64,000 nt of DNA from Planctomycetota bacterium. GTDB lineage: Bacteria > Planctomycetota > UBA1135 > UBA2386. Below are positions 8,424-15,700 of the stretch, piece by piece. How positions within the stretch are numbered: the first letter of the stretch is position 1; each line of letters starts with the position of its first letter. Made by a program: the position numbers and the translations under genes. Where the stretch lies: positions 891,001 to 955,000 of the forward strand of contig JADJWQ010000002.1 in NCBI GenBank assembly GCA_016716265.1, written 5' to 3'. The notes below the pieces were generated by a model that searched no databases, had not been told where the DNA came from, and saw only the letters and a list, made by a program, of their open reading frames with translations.

Positions 8424-9968
8424 GTGAAAACCCGGCAGCTACGGTCGGCGCCGCCGACCCCGTACGCAGAACCGCTCGCGCGTCGAGGCTGGCACGCACA
8501 CCGCGGTATCGTCTCGCGTCGACGTTCCACCCATCGGTTCCACCACACCGCTCCCCGAGTGCAACCGCCACGCGCATCGCATGAGGAGGCCCGCTGCGGG
8601 CGGTCGGCGTACGGCGCGGCCGCAGGCCTCGACGCGTGGCTCGCGCGACCGCCGGACGTCAAGTTCCTTGCCGCCGTAATGGCAGTCGCTCTCGCGCTGC
8701 GCGCCGTCGCGGCGCTGCTCACCGGCATGCCGTCCCAGGACGGGGTCAGCTACCTGTGGATGGCCGACCGGATCGCGGCCGGCGAGCCGCGCGCAGCGCT
8801 CGGCGAGGTGTTCCCGCCGCTGTGGCCCCTCGCCGTCGGGCTCGGGCTCGCGCCGACCGCCGCGGATCCGTTTCGCGTCGCGCAGGCGCTCGCAGCGCTG
8901 TCCGGGGCGCTCGCGGTGGTCCCCGCCGCACTGTGTGCGCAGCGCCTCGCCGGCGGCGGTGGCCGTGCGGTCGCGCTGCTGGTCGCGACGGCACCGCACG
9001 CGGTGCGCTACGGCGCGGAGGGTTACAGCGAGCCGCTGTTCCACCTGCTGACCGCCACGGCGCTGCTCGCGACCGCTCGCCAGCGGCCGTCGTGGGCGGG
9101 CACCTGGGCGGGTCTCGCGTTCCTGACGCGGCCCGAGGGTCTGCTGCTCGCGCTCGGCCCCGTCGTCCACCACGGCCGGCGCGGGCTGCGCGCGCTTTGG
9201 CCGGCACTGATTGCAATGCTCGGCTACGCGGCCGCGCGCGCCGCCGCGGGCCACACGTTCGATCCGTTGCCGAAGCTCGCGCTGCACGCCGCGCGCGGCG
9301 ACACGCCGCTCGACGCCGAGTCGGGCTTCGTCCTACGACGCCTGCTCGACAACCTGCTCGCGCTGCCCGGCGCGTGGTTCGAGGGACTGCAGGTGCTCGG
9401 GGCGCTCGCGCTGCTCGGACTCGTCGTCGCCCGCCGCGACCGTGCGCTCCGCGCCCCCCGCGCGCTGCTCGCGCTCGCGCTGGTCGCGATCGTCACCTTC
9501 CTCACCCGCCGGCGCTTCATCGTCGCGTGGCTGCCCCTGGTCGCGCTGTTCGTGCCCGCGGGGCTCGCCGCGCTGCGGCCGCGGTCGCGGACCGCGGTCA
9601 TCGCGCTCGCGCTCGGCCTCGGACTCGCGACCGCACTGCGTCCGAGCGGCGACGACCGCCGCGCCGAGCGCAGCGTCGGCGAGCACCTCCGCACCCGGCT
9701 CCCGCCCGGCCGGCACGTGATCGGCGACCTGCCGCGACTGCTCTACTACGCCGGCGAGCGGCCACCCGAGCCGCGCCACTACGCGCCCGCGGAGATCGTC
9801 ACGGCGGCGCGGGACGACCGCGTGGCTTTCGTCGTCGTCGCCGCGCGGCGCGCGACGACCGCCGGCGTGCTCGCCGGACTCGGCGCCGCCTACGTCCCGA
9901 TCGCGCTGCCCCCCGAGCTGGCCGCCGCGGCATCGGCAGCGGGCATCGAAGTGCTCGCGCGGCGCTGA
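8424..9968 (+). CDS. GT39/ArnT-like membrane glycosyltransferase
   Basis: Up to 514 residues, a multi-span integral membrane protein. After a poorly conserved basic N-terminus comes a first helix (AVMAVALALRAVAALL) and then MPSQDGVSYLWMADRIAAGE, the GT-C motif in which an acidic residue after the first helix is catalytic (here Asp of SQDG). Hydrophobic helices follow, with FLTRPEGLLLALG and FLTRRRFIVAWLPL. The start is uncertain: GTG 8424, GTG 8559 and ATG 8679 are all in frame, and 8424 gives a long Arg-rich leader that may not be real. Such enzymes move sugars from polyprenyl-phosphate donors to lipid or protein acceptors at the periplasmic face. Its last 79 bases overlap the 3' end of the convergent GT87 gene. 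Confidence 0.75.
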   Translation: MKTRQLRSAPPTPYAEPLARRGWHAHRGIVSRRRSTHRFHHTAPRVQPPRASHEEARCGRSAYGAAAGLDAWLARPPDVKFLAAVMAVALALRAVAALLTGMPSQDGVSYLWMADRIAAGEPRAALGEVFPPLWPLAVGLGLAPTAADPFRVAQALAALSGALAVVPAALCAQRLAGGGGRAVALLVATAPHAVRYGAEGYSEPLFHLLTATALLATARQRPSWAGTWAGLAFLTRPEGLLLALGPVVHHGRRGLRALWPALIAMLGYAAARAAAGHTFDPLPKLALHAARGDTPLDAESGFVLRRLLDNLLALPGAWFEGLQVLGALALLGLVVARRDRALRAPRALLALALVAIVTFLTRRRFIVAWLPLVALFVPAGLAALRPRSRTAVIALALGLGLATALRPSGDDRRAERSVGEHLRTRLPPGRHVIGDLPRLLYYAGERPPEPRHYAPAEIVTAARDDRVAFVVVAARRATTAGVLAGLGAAYVPIALPPELAAAASAAGIEVLARR

Positions 9969-11245
9969 CGTCGTGCGGTTCCGACCAGCCAGCCGAGCAA
10001 TGCGAGACTGCCGAGCGTCGCGACGTACAGCGACTGCTGCCACTCCTTCACGGCGTCGCCGACCAGGTCGCCACCACCGGCGCTGCACACGACGAAGTAG
10101 GCGATCGCCAATCTGCGTGCGCCTCCCGCTCCGAGCCAGGCGTCGCTCGCGAGCAGCAGGAACGCCGGGATCAGCGCGACGTGATGCGCCTTCCAGCTGA
10201 TCGGCGAGACGAGCAGCGACGCGACGAATGCCAGGGCCAGTGCGCGGCGGCGTCCGTCGCGGTCACCGCGCCAACGATGAGCACACCAGAGCGCCAGCCC
10301 GACGACGGCGAGCCCCGCCAGCCGCGCGATCGTGGCGGTCACGTCCGGCGCGAGCCCGGCTCCCTGCACGAAGCCCGGCACCTGCGCTGCGTACGCCGCG
10401 GGCACGGTGCCGAGGTAGCGCGCGACCATGCAGCGCAGGCTCTGGTTCATCCACGTGAACGGCGGCAGGTCGTGCAATGCGGGTGCGTAGAGATCCTGCT
10501 GCCGTCCGTAGGCGAGCGCGCCCTCCGCCCAGTAGCGGAACGGCTCGAGACCCTGCGCGTTGATCGCCACCGCGAGCGCCGCGAGCCCGCCGGCGATCGC
10601 GAGGCTCCCGGCCGCAGCGCGCCGGTGCCCGCACAGCCATAGCACCGGCACGAACAGCGCCATCGTCGGCTTGGTCGCCAGCGACAGCCCGAGCAGCAGG
10701 GCGCCCGCCCGCCAACGGCCGCGCTCGGCACACGCTGCCGCGCCGAGCACCAGCGCGACGTTGATCAGATTGCCACCGCCGCCGTGCGTGTCGCGCAGCA
10801 CGTAGCGCCCCGCGAGCGCGCAGACGAGCGCGAGCAGCAGGTGCCGCCGCGGCCACAGCCCCGGCCGGCGCGCGCGCAGCCAGTCGAGCAGCACGACGCC
10901 GATCACCCACAGCGCGCCGACCTGCAGCAGCCCCCAGGCGTAGCGCGCGATGCGCTCGCCGAGCTCCGCGAACGGCCAGGTCAGCAGCCCGAACGACGGC
11001 GGGTAGACCGGGTGCAGCGGACGGTGGTCCTGGAACGGCGCGTAGAGCCACTCGCCGGCGGCCAGGCGCCGGCCGAACTCGAGGTGGTCGGTGATCACAC
11101 CGCGCGTGCGCCGACCGGTCCGCAGCACCAGGAACACGCCGAGCGCGCACCACGCGAGCTGCCACACGTGCGCGCGGAGGAAGTCCGCAACTCGGCGATG
11201 GCGCGGGCGCAGGGCGTCGGTCGGCACGTCGTCACCGGTCGGCAC
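9890..11245 (-). CDS. GT87 family (DUF2029) polyprenol-linked glycosyltransferase
   Basis: About 451 residues with roughly ten hydrophobic helices. Family features are ITDHLEFGRRLAAGEWLYAPF after helix 1 (the acidic motif of GT87 mannosyltransferases), HPVYPPSFGLLTWPFAE, and GLSLATKPTMALFVPVLW, where the KP pair is typical. SPISWKAHHVALIPAFLLL lies near the C-terminus. The frame opens at GTG 11299 inside the upstream PKS gene; I prefer GTG 11245, which clears that overlap by 25 bases. It is codirectional with the type III PKS operon and could be its last gene, perhaps glycosylating a lipid product, but that is inference. The TAG stop lies 79 bases inside the convergent GT39-like gene. Confidence 0.8.
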   Translation of the reverse strand: MPTGDDVPTDALRPRHRRVADFLRAHVWQLAWCALGVFLVLRTGRRTRGVITDHLEFGRRLAAGEWLYAPFQDHRPLHPVYPPSFGLLTWPFAELGERIARYAWGLLQVGALWVIGVVLLDWLRARRPGLWPRRHLLLALVCALAGRYVLRDTHGGGGNLINVALVLGAAACAERGRWRAGALLLGLSLATKPTMALFVPVLWLCGHRRAAAGSLAIAGGLAALAVAINAQGLEPFRYWAEGALAYGRQQDLYAPALHDLPPFTWMNQSLRCMVARYLGTVPAAYAAQVPGFVQGAGLAPDVTATIARLAGLAVVGLALWCAHRWRGDRDGRRRALALAFVASLLVSPISWKAHHVALIPAFLLLASDAWLGAGGARRLAIAYFVVCSAGGGDLVGDAVKEWQQSLYVATLGSLALLGWLVGTARRQRRASTSMPAADAAAASSGGSAIGT

Positions 11246-11270
11246 GGCGAACCCGACCGCCGGGCCGGGC

Positions 11271-12332
11271 TCAGAAGCGCACGAGCGCGAGCTCGGCACA
11301 GAATGCCGGACCCATCGCGACGAGCAGGGCCGGCGTGCCGGCAGCGTACGGCCCCGCGTCGAGCGTGTCGCGCAGGACCATCAGGACCGACGTGCTCGAC
11401 AGGTTGCCCTGCTCGGCGAGCGTCGCCCACGAGCGGGCGACGTCGACCTCCGTGAGGTCCAGCGAGTCCTGCATGGCCTGCAGGACCTTCGGGCCGCCCG
11501 GATGGCAGACCCAGGCGCCGACCTCACCGCGGTCGACGCCGACCTCGGCGAGGAAGCGTGCGACGTCCGGGCCGATGTTCTCGCGCACGACGGCCGGCAC
11601 GCTCGCCGACAGCACCAGCTCGAAGCCGTGCTCGGACACGCGCCAGCCCATCACGTCCTCGCTGTCGGGGTAGAACACCGAGCGCGTCGCCTCGACGCGC
11701 GGGCCACGCAGGCCCAGCCGCTCCGCCGCGCGCTCGCCGGCGACGACGACCGCCGCCGCACCATCGCCGAACAGGCCGGTCGAGATCAGGTGCGGCACCG
11801 ACAGGTCGCGCACCTGGAAGGTCAGCGAGCACAGCTCGACCGACAGCAGCACGGCGACGTGGTCGGGGAAGGCCCGCACGTAGTCGGCGGCGCGGGCGAC
11901 GCCGGCGACGCCGGCGACGCAGCCGAGCCCGAAGATCGGCGTGCGCTTCACGTCGCGCCGGAACGGCAGCCGGTTCATCAGCCGCGCTTCGAGCGACGGG
12001 CTGGTCACCCCCGTCACCGTCACCGAGAAGAACGCGTCGACGTCCGCCGGACCGATGCCCGCGCGCTGCAGCGCCTCCGCGGTGGCCTGCTCACCGAGGT
12101 CCAGCGCGGCCCCGAGCCACGCATCGTTGAACTGGCCGAAGGTGCCGAGCGCGGCGTATCGCTCCAGCGGTAGCGCGAGGTGTCGCGCCCTGACCCGGAC
12201 GTTCTCGAACAGCTTCGGCAGGCGCTCGCGCACGCCGGGGCGGTCGCGCCACACCTCGAGGAGATACGCGAGGATCTCCCGCTGCGAGTAGCGGTGCGGC
12301 GGCAGTGCCCGGCCCACGCTTGCGATCGTCAT
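11271..12332 (-). CDS. Type III polyketide synthase (chalcone/stilbene synthase family)
   Basis: 353 residues, the normal length. The catalytic triad is visible: Cys138 in FGLGCVAG, His277 in VCHPGGPKVL and Asn310 in GNLSSTSV. FGDGAAAVVVAG and the C-terminal GPAFCAELALVRF also match. These homodimeric enzymes extend an acyl starter with malonyl-CoA and cyclise the chain to resorcinols or pyrones. Bacterial members beside ICMT-type methyltransferases and flavin oxidoreductases (Bacillus BpsA/BpsB, Streptomyces SrsA/SrsB/SrsC) make alkylpyrones or alkylresorcinols. The start ATG overlaps the stop of the upstream ICMT gene by ATGA, so the two are likely translationally coupled. Much longer open frame upstream belongs to other genes in shadow. 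The exact starter and product cannot be read from sequence. Confidence 0.93.
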   Translation of the reverse strand: MTIASVGRALPPHRYSQREILAYLLEVWRDRPGVRERLPKLFENVRVRARHLALPLERYAALGTFGQFNDAWLGAALDLGEQATAEALQRAGIGPADVDAFFSVTVTGVTSPSLEARLMNRLPFRRDVKRTPIFGLGCVAGVAGVARAADYVRAFPDHVAVLLSVELCSLTFQVRDLSVPHLISTGLFGDGAAAVVVAGERAAERLGLRGPRVEATRSVFYPDSEDVMGWRVSEHGFELVLSASVPAVVRENIGPDVARFLAEVGVDRGEVGAWVCHPGGPKVLQAMQDSLDLTEVDVARSWATLAEQGNLSSTSVLMVLRDTLDAGPYAAGTPALLVAMGPAFCAELALVRF

Positions 12333-13132
12333 CGGATGTCCGGGGTTCGGAGTTCGGGGGGTCGTGGTCCGGTCGCCGGCCGCCGGACCGGGCGCGGCAC
12401 CAGGTAGGGTGTCCGGCGTCGGTAGGCCTCGAACCGCGCCCCGTGGATCGCCGCGAAGCGGCGCTCCTTGTGGAGCGGTCCGAGGGCGCAGTAGGTAGTC
12501 CAAGCGACGGCGAGGGCCAGCCGGTCGGGCGTCCAGACCGGACCGGTCCACAGCGTCAACGCGAAGCCGAGGTAGATCGGCTGCCGGCAGAGCGCGAACG
12601 TACCGCGCTCGGGGAGCGGCCCGTAGTCCGGCCGCCGGCCGCGCCACACCGCCCACCACCCGAGCAGGCCCGTCTGCAGCGCGAGGTGACCGTCGTGCAG
12701 CGCGCGCAGCAGGAACAGCCACGCGCACGCGAACGCCGCCGCGCACGCCACCAGCACCGCGGTCGATTCCGGCCGCCACCAGACGACGCCGGACGGCGTC
12801 CACAACGCGAAGACCGCCAGCACCTGCAGGCTCGCGATCGTCGCGTAGGTCGTCGACGTGAGGTCGCGACCGTACGGTGCGGGCGCGAGCCGCGCCAGCC
12901 ACGCCCGGCCGCGCCGGGTCAGCAGCCCGGAGTGGAGCAGCGGGAACTGCACCAACAATGCAGTGTTCGCGACGGTCGCGGCCGTGCCGTGCAATGCGCC
13001 GCGGCCGGTCGTGAGCCCCGACCAGAGGCCCATTGCCATCGCGGCGACGCCGGCGGCGAAGCTCGCGTGGCAGACGGTGCCGAGTCCGAGCGCGAGCAGG
13101 CGGACGCGCAGACGTGGTGCGACGGCGGTCAC
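12329..13132 (-). CDS. ICMT-like (isoprenylcysteine carboxyl methyltransferase family) membrane methyltransferase
   Basis: 267 residues with about five hydrophobic helices. The C-terminal signature of the family is present: FALCRQPIYLGFALTLW, followed by GPLHKERRF and GARFEAYRRRTPYLVP, which form the SAM site and the membrane-side substrate pocket. In Bacillus and Streptomyces relatives (BpsB, SrsB) this family O-methylates products of type III polyketide synthases, and here it lies directly before such a synthase. It starts at GTG 13132, overlapping the stop of the preceding methyltransferase by four bases (GTGA), and its own stop overlaps the PKS start. A role in O-methylation of the lipid product is a good inference from context; the N-terminal half is little conserved. 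Confidence 0.85.
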   Translation of the reverse strand: MTAVAPRLRVRLLALGLGTVCHASFAAGVAAMAMGLWSGLTTGRGALHGTAATVANTALLVQFPLLHSGLLTRRGRAWLARLAPAPYGRDLTSTTYATIASLQVLAVFALWTPSGVVWWRPESTAVLVACAAAFACAWLFLLRALHDGHLALQTGLLGWWAVWRGRRPDYGPLPERGTFALCRQPIYLGFALTLWTGPVWTPDRLALAVAWTTYCALGPLHKERRFAAIHGARFEAYRRRTPYLVPRPVRRPATGPRPPELRTPDIR

Positions 13133-13842
13133 GACTCGCCTCGGACGAAGAAGGCACCGTAGGAGACGGCGAACGAGCGCGATGCGCGCAGGTGCAGCGC
13201 GCCGGCGCGCAGCGTGCGCCACAGCCGGACGCGCTCGCCGCACAGCCGCTCGAGCCACAGTCCGCACGTCGCCGCGGCGTCGCACAGCTCGACGGGCCTG
13301 ACGAACAGCGCCGGGTCGTGCGTGCCGCGCGGGACGAGACCGAGCCCCTCGGCCAGGCGCACCGCGAGCCACGCCGCGCGCCGCGTGCGATTGAGCGTGT
13401 TCACGTAGGCGAGCCCGCCGGGCACCAGCAGACGCGCGGCCTCCGCGAGCGCCGGCGCGAACGGCTGGAGGTGCTCGACGACGTCGCTCAGCACCACCAG
13501 CTCGAAGCTCGCCGCCGGCAGGCCACTGGCGCGCAGGTCCGCCTCGACGAAGCTGCAGCGCAGCCCGCGGCGCGCGGCCTCCGCCCGCGCCGCCGCGAGG
13601 CTCGGGCCGCTCCGATCGACGCCGACGACCGCAGCACCCCGCTCCGCGAGCGGGATCGACAAGAGCCCGCCGCCGCAGCCGAGGTCGGCGACCCGCAGCC
13701 CCGCGAGCGCACCGGCGAGCCGCGCGTCGAGCACGGCGAGGTGGTGCTGCTTGACCGCGCGCAGCGAGCGGAATGCGCGGTCGTCCGCGGACCACCAGCC
13801 GTCCGCGTGCCGCGCGTAGAGGTCGAGGTCGTTGCGCGGCAC
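13129..13842 (-). CDS. UbiG-like class I SAM-dependent methyltransferase
   Basis: 237 residues. The N-terminus (NDLDLYARHADGWWSADD) is characteristic of UbiG, the O-methyltransferase of ubiquinone synthesis. SAM motif I is VADLGCGGG at residues 51-59. VGVDRSGPSLAAA follows, then FELVVLSDVVEHLQP and the post-motif LLVPGGLAYVNTLNRT. UbiG methylates catechol-type hydroxyls on isoprenyl-phenol precursors. In a type III PKS operon it more likely O-methylates a hydroxylated alkylresorcinol or related quinol, which is inference. The start is GTG 13842, 14 bases after the lipoprotein stop; a TTG overlapping that stop (TTGA) is an alternative. The 3' end overlaps the ICMT-like gene. Confidence 0.88.
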   Translation of the reverse strand: MPRNDLDLYARHADGWWSADDRAFRSLRAVKQHHLAVLDARLAGALAGLRVADLGCGGGLLSIPLAERGAAVVGVDRSGPSLAAARAEAARRGLRCSFVEADLRASGLPAASFELVVLSDVVEHLQPFAPALAEAARLLVPGGLAYVNTLNRTRRAAWLAVRLAEGLGLVPRGTHDPALFVRPVELCDAAATCGLWLERLCGERVRLWRTLRAGALHLRASRSFAVSYGAFFVRGES

Positions 13843-13856
13843 GACGCCCGCGGAGC

Positions 13857-14282
13857 TCAACGTTCGACCCCGCGCTGCAGGACCACGATGCCGTCGGCGC
13901 CGGACAGACGCAGGAGGTCGTCGCTGCGCGCGACGTCCGCCGGCTCGGCTCCCGCGCCGAGCTGCAGACGGCCGTCGGCCGCGAGCTCCCAGGTGCCGTC
14001 GAGCACGCGGTAGCTCGGCGGCGGGCCCGCGAACAGCGCGGCGGCGGTGAACGTGCCGTCGGCGTCGAACCAGTAGCTGATCGAGCGCAGCACACCGGCG
14101 AGCGGCCCGTCGAGGTGGATCGCGTGGAACAGCCCGCGCAGGTCGTCGCGCGCGACCGGGCCCCACGCGACGGTACCGAGGTCGTCGACGACCCGGCGAT
14201 CCTCGACCGCGACGACGTTCGACGGGATGCACCCGCCCAGCCCGCACAGCGCACCGGCGAGCCCGAGCGCGCCGAGCCGCAT
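13857..14282 (-). CDS. Small lipoprotein of unknown function
   Basis: 141 residues beginning with a clear lipoprotein signal: MRLGALGLAGALCGLGGC, with the lipobox Cys at residue 18. The mature part (about 120 residues) has an alternating beta pattern, with ISYWFDADGTFTAAALFAG, YRVLDGTWELAADGRLQLG and a closing LLRLSGADGIVVLQRG, like a small lipocalin-type barrel. That fold guess is weak. It sits between the YceI-like gene and the UbiG-like methyltransferase. The ATG at 14282 shares one base with the preceding stop (TGATG). A periplasmic carrier role for the polyketide lipid would fit the neighbours (YceI, exporter), but nothing in the sequence proves it. Confidence 0.75.
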   Translation of the reverse strand: MRLGALGLAGALCGLGGCIPSNVVAVEDRRVVDDLGTVAWGPVARDDLRGLFHAIHLDGPLAGVLRSISYWFDADGTFTAAALFAGPPPSYRVLDGTWELAADGRLQLGAGAEPADVARSDDLLRLSGADGIVVLQRGVER

Positions 14283-15490
14283 CACCGTGCACCTCCCGGC
14301 GGCGCGCTGGCGGCGCCGCGCGGCGCCGGTCGCGCGCGGAGCGCGATCCAGATCGTGACCTCGTCCTCCATCGCGATGACGCCGAGCTTGTTCGGCACCG
14401 GCACGCCGTAGTCGCTCAGCCGCAGCGGTGCCTGACCGTCGATCACGAGGCGCCGCGCACCGTCGATCGACATCTGCACCGGCATCGTCAGCTCGCGCGT
14501 GACCCCGCGGATCGTCAGCGCACCGGTGGCGTCACCCTCGATGCGCTGCGCGTCGACGTCGATCCGGCGCGCGGCGAAGCCGGTCATCGTCCACGCGATG
14601 TCGCGGTGCGCCGCCGTGTCGAGGTGCTCGCGCATCGCGTCGTCGCGGTCGTCCAGACCGGTCGTCAGACCGGTGGCGTCGACGACGATGCGCGCGGTCG
14701 GCGCCTCGCCGGGGTGCGCCAGGTCGGCGGTCAGCTCGCCGCTGAGCTTCGACGTCGCACCGGAGAAGTCGTGCAGGGTGCTCCGCGCGTCGAAGCCGAC
14801 GCGCGACAGCGAGGCGATCACGCTCCACGTGCGCCGCTCGTCGAAGCGGAAGTCGTCGGACGGCAGCTGGAACGCCAGGAAGCTGGCGCGGCGCGGCGCG
14901 GGCTCTCCCGCAGTCTGCGGCGCAGGGCCGCCGGTCGGCTCGGCCACGGCGGTCGACGCGGGCGCCGCAGCGACGTCGGCCGCCGGCGGCGGCGGGGACT
15001 CCACGGCGACCGGCGTCGACACCGCCGGTGCGCTCTCCTCCGCCGCGCCGGCAGCCGCCGCCGTCGCGGCCACCGCGGCGCTGCCCGGCTGCGCACGCAG
15101 CGCGCCGACCGCACGCTCGATCGCCGCGAGGCGCTCGCCCAGCGCGCCATCCGCGCCCGCCGGCCGCGCCCGCAGCTCGGCGAGCACCGCTTCGACCCGC
15201 TGCAGAGCGGCGCCGATCGGTGCCGCGCGGGCGTCGCCGCGCTCCTGCCACGAGGTGTCGAGTGCCGCGAGGTTGCTCTGCAGCGCCGCGGCCAGCCCGC
15301 GCAGGTCGGTCTCGAGAACACCGACGCGCTCCTCGAGCCGCGCGATCGGGGCGTCGGGATCGAGCGCGCCGGCGGAGTCGGGCGCGATCGTCACGCGCAC
15401 CTGCTCGCTGGTCAGCAGCCACGCCGCGACACCGCCACCCGTGAACGCCAGCAGCGCCAGCACACCGGCCACCTGGAGGAGCCTCGCCAT
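14282..15490 (-). CDS. Membrane-anchored YceI-domain protein with coiled coil
   Basis: 402 residues. An N-terminal membrane anchor (LLQVAGVLALLAFTGGGVAAWLL) is followed by a helical, coiled-coil-prone stretch at about 45-130 (IARLEERVGVLETDLRGL). An Ala/Pro/Val-rich linker follows to about 210, then a C-terminal YceI lipocalin-like domain with VGFDARSTLHDFSG, AHRDIAWTMTGF, GALTIRGVTRELTMPVQM and a closing IWIALRA. YceI proteins hold a long isoprenoid or amide lipid inside a barrel in the periplasm. Here the domain could bind the alkyl-phenol lipid made by the operon. It is the first gene of the minus arm. No Shine-Dalgarno is visible before ATG 15490, and a sigma-54-like promoter ends about four bases upstream, suggesting a leaderless message. 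Confidence 0.82.
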   Translation of the reverse strand: MARLLQVAGVLALLAFTGGGVAAWLLTSEQVRVTIAPDSAGALDPDAPIARLEERVGVLETDLRGLAAALQSNLAALDTSWQERGDARAAPIGAALQRVEAVLAELRARPAGADGALGERLAAIERAVGALRAQPGSAAVAATAAAAGAAEESAPAVSTPVAVESPPPPAADVAAAPASTAVAEPTGGPAPQTAGEPAPRRASFLAFQLPSDDFRFDERRTWSVIASLSRVGFDARSTLHDFSGATSKLSGELTADLAHPGEAPTARIVVDATGLTTGLDDRDDAMREHLDTAAHRDIAWTMTGFAARRIDVDAQRIEGDATGALTIRGVTRELTMPVQMSIDGARRLVIDGQAPLRLSDYGVPVPNKLGVIAMEDEVTIWIALRARPAPRGAASAPPGGAR

Positions 15491-15503
15491 CGCGGGGCCG
15501 GGG

Positions 15504-15519
15504 AGCAACCGACGGACCA
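15504..15519 (-). promoter_or_regulatory. Candidate sigma-54 (-24/-12) promoter, minus arm
   Basis: On the minus strand the site reads TGGTCCGTCGGTTGCT. It has GG and GC separated by exactly ten bases and matches ten of the twelve defined positions of the consensus TGGCACGNNNNTTGCW. The predicted start of transcription is near 15493, four bases before the YceI-like ATG. A sigma-54 activator is encoded in the divergent operon. Confidence 0.5.
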
Positions 15520-15573
15520 GCCCGCAGCCCGCCGCGGCGACCGCCCGCCGTGCCCAGCGCACCGCGCTGCGCG

Positions 15574-15608
15574 TGTCGAATCGACAATCGCGGGTGTCGA
15601 TCCGACAC
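15574..15608. promoter_or_regulatory. Two dyads 21 bp apart, candidate activator sites
   Basis: Dyad 1 at 15574-15586 is TGTCGA-A-TCGACA (perfect arms). Dyad 2 at 15594-15608 is GTGTCG-ATC-CGACAC. Their centres (15580 and 15601) are 21 bases apart, two helical turns, so bound dimers would lie on the same DNA face. They lie 87-120 bases from both predicted sigma-54 transcription starts, the usual distance for NtrC-type upstream activating sites. The likely binder is the Fis-type helix-turn-helix of the response regulator at 20527-21879. Confidence 0.5.
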
Positions 15609-15673
15609 GCGCGCCGCGCACCGCGGGACCATCCGCCGAGGCCGCGCGCCCCCGCGCGGGCGCCGGCGAGCGG

Positions 15674-15689
15674 CGGCACGCCCGGTGCT
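15674..15689 (+). promoter_or_regulatory. Candidate sigma-54 (-24/-12) promoter, plus arm
   Basis: CGGCACGCCCGGTGCT has GG and GC separated by exactly ten bases and matches ten of the twelve defined positions of TGGCACGNNNNTTGCW. The predicted transcription start, about 15700, falls right at the GTG of the exporter gene. It is the mirror counterpart of the minus-arm site. Confidence 0.5.
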
Positions 15690-15700
15690 CCGCGGGCGAT

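Noticed and set aside
8398..8435. AT-richer patch (GTATTTCATCC to GGTGAAAACCC) between the peroxidase and GT39-like genes as an operator
   Set aside because: Half-sites are imperfect and its distance from both starts is unclear; only a general promoter region can be supported.
11881..11915. Nine-base microsatellite (GACGCCGGC-like) in the type III PKS gene
   Set aside because: Codes for the GVAGVAGVA helix after the catalytic Cys, in line with the family; not a separate repeat element.
14606..15700. Upstream 365 codons of the exporter frame
   Set aside because: Antisense to the YceI-like gene, Arg-rich, and before the first exporter helix; the sigma-54-like sites also lie inside it.
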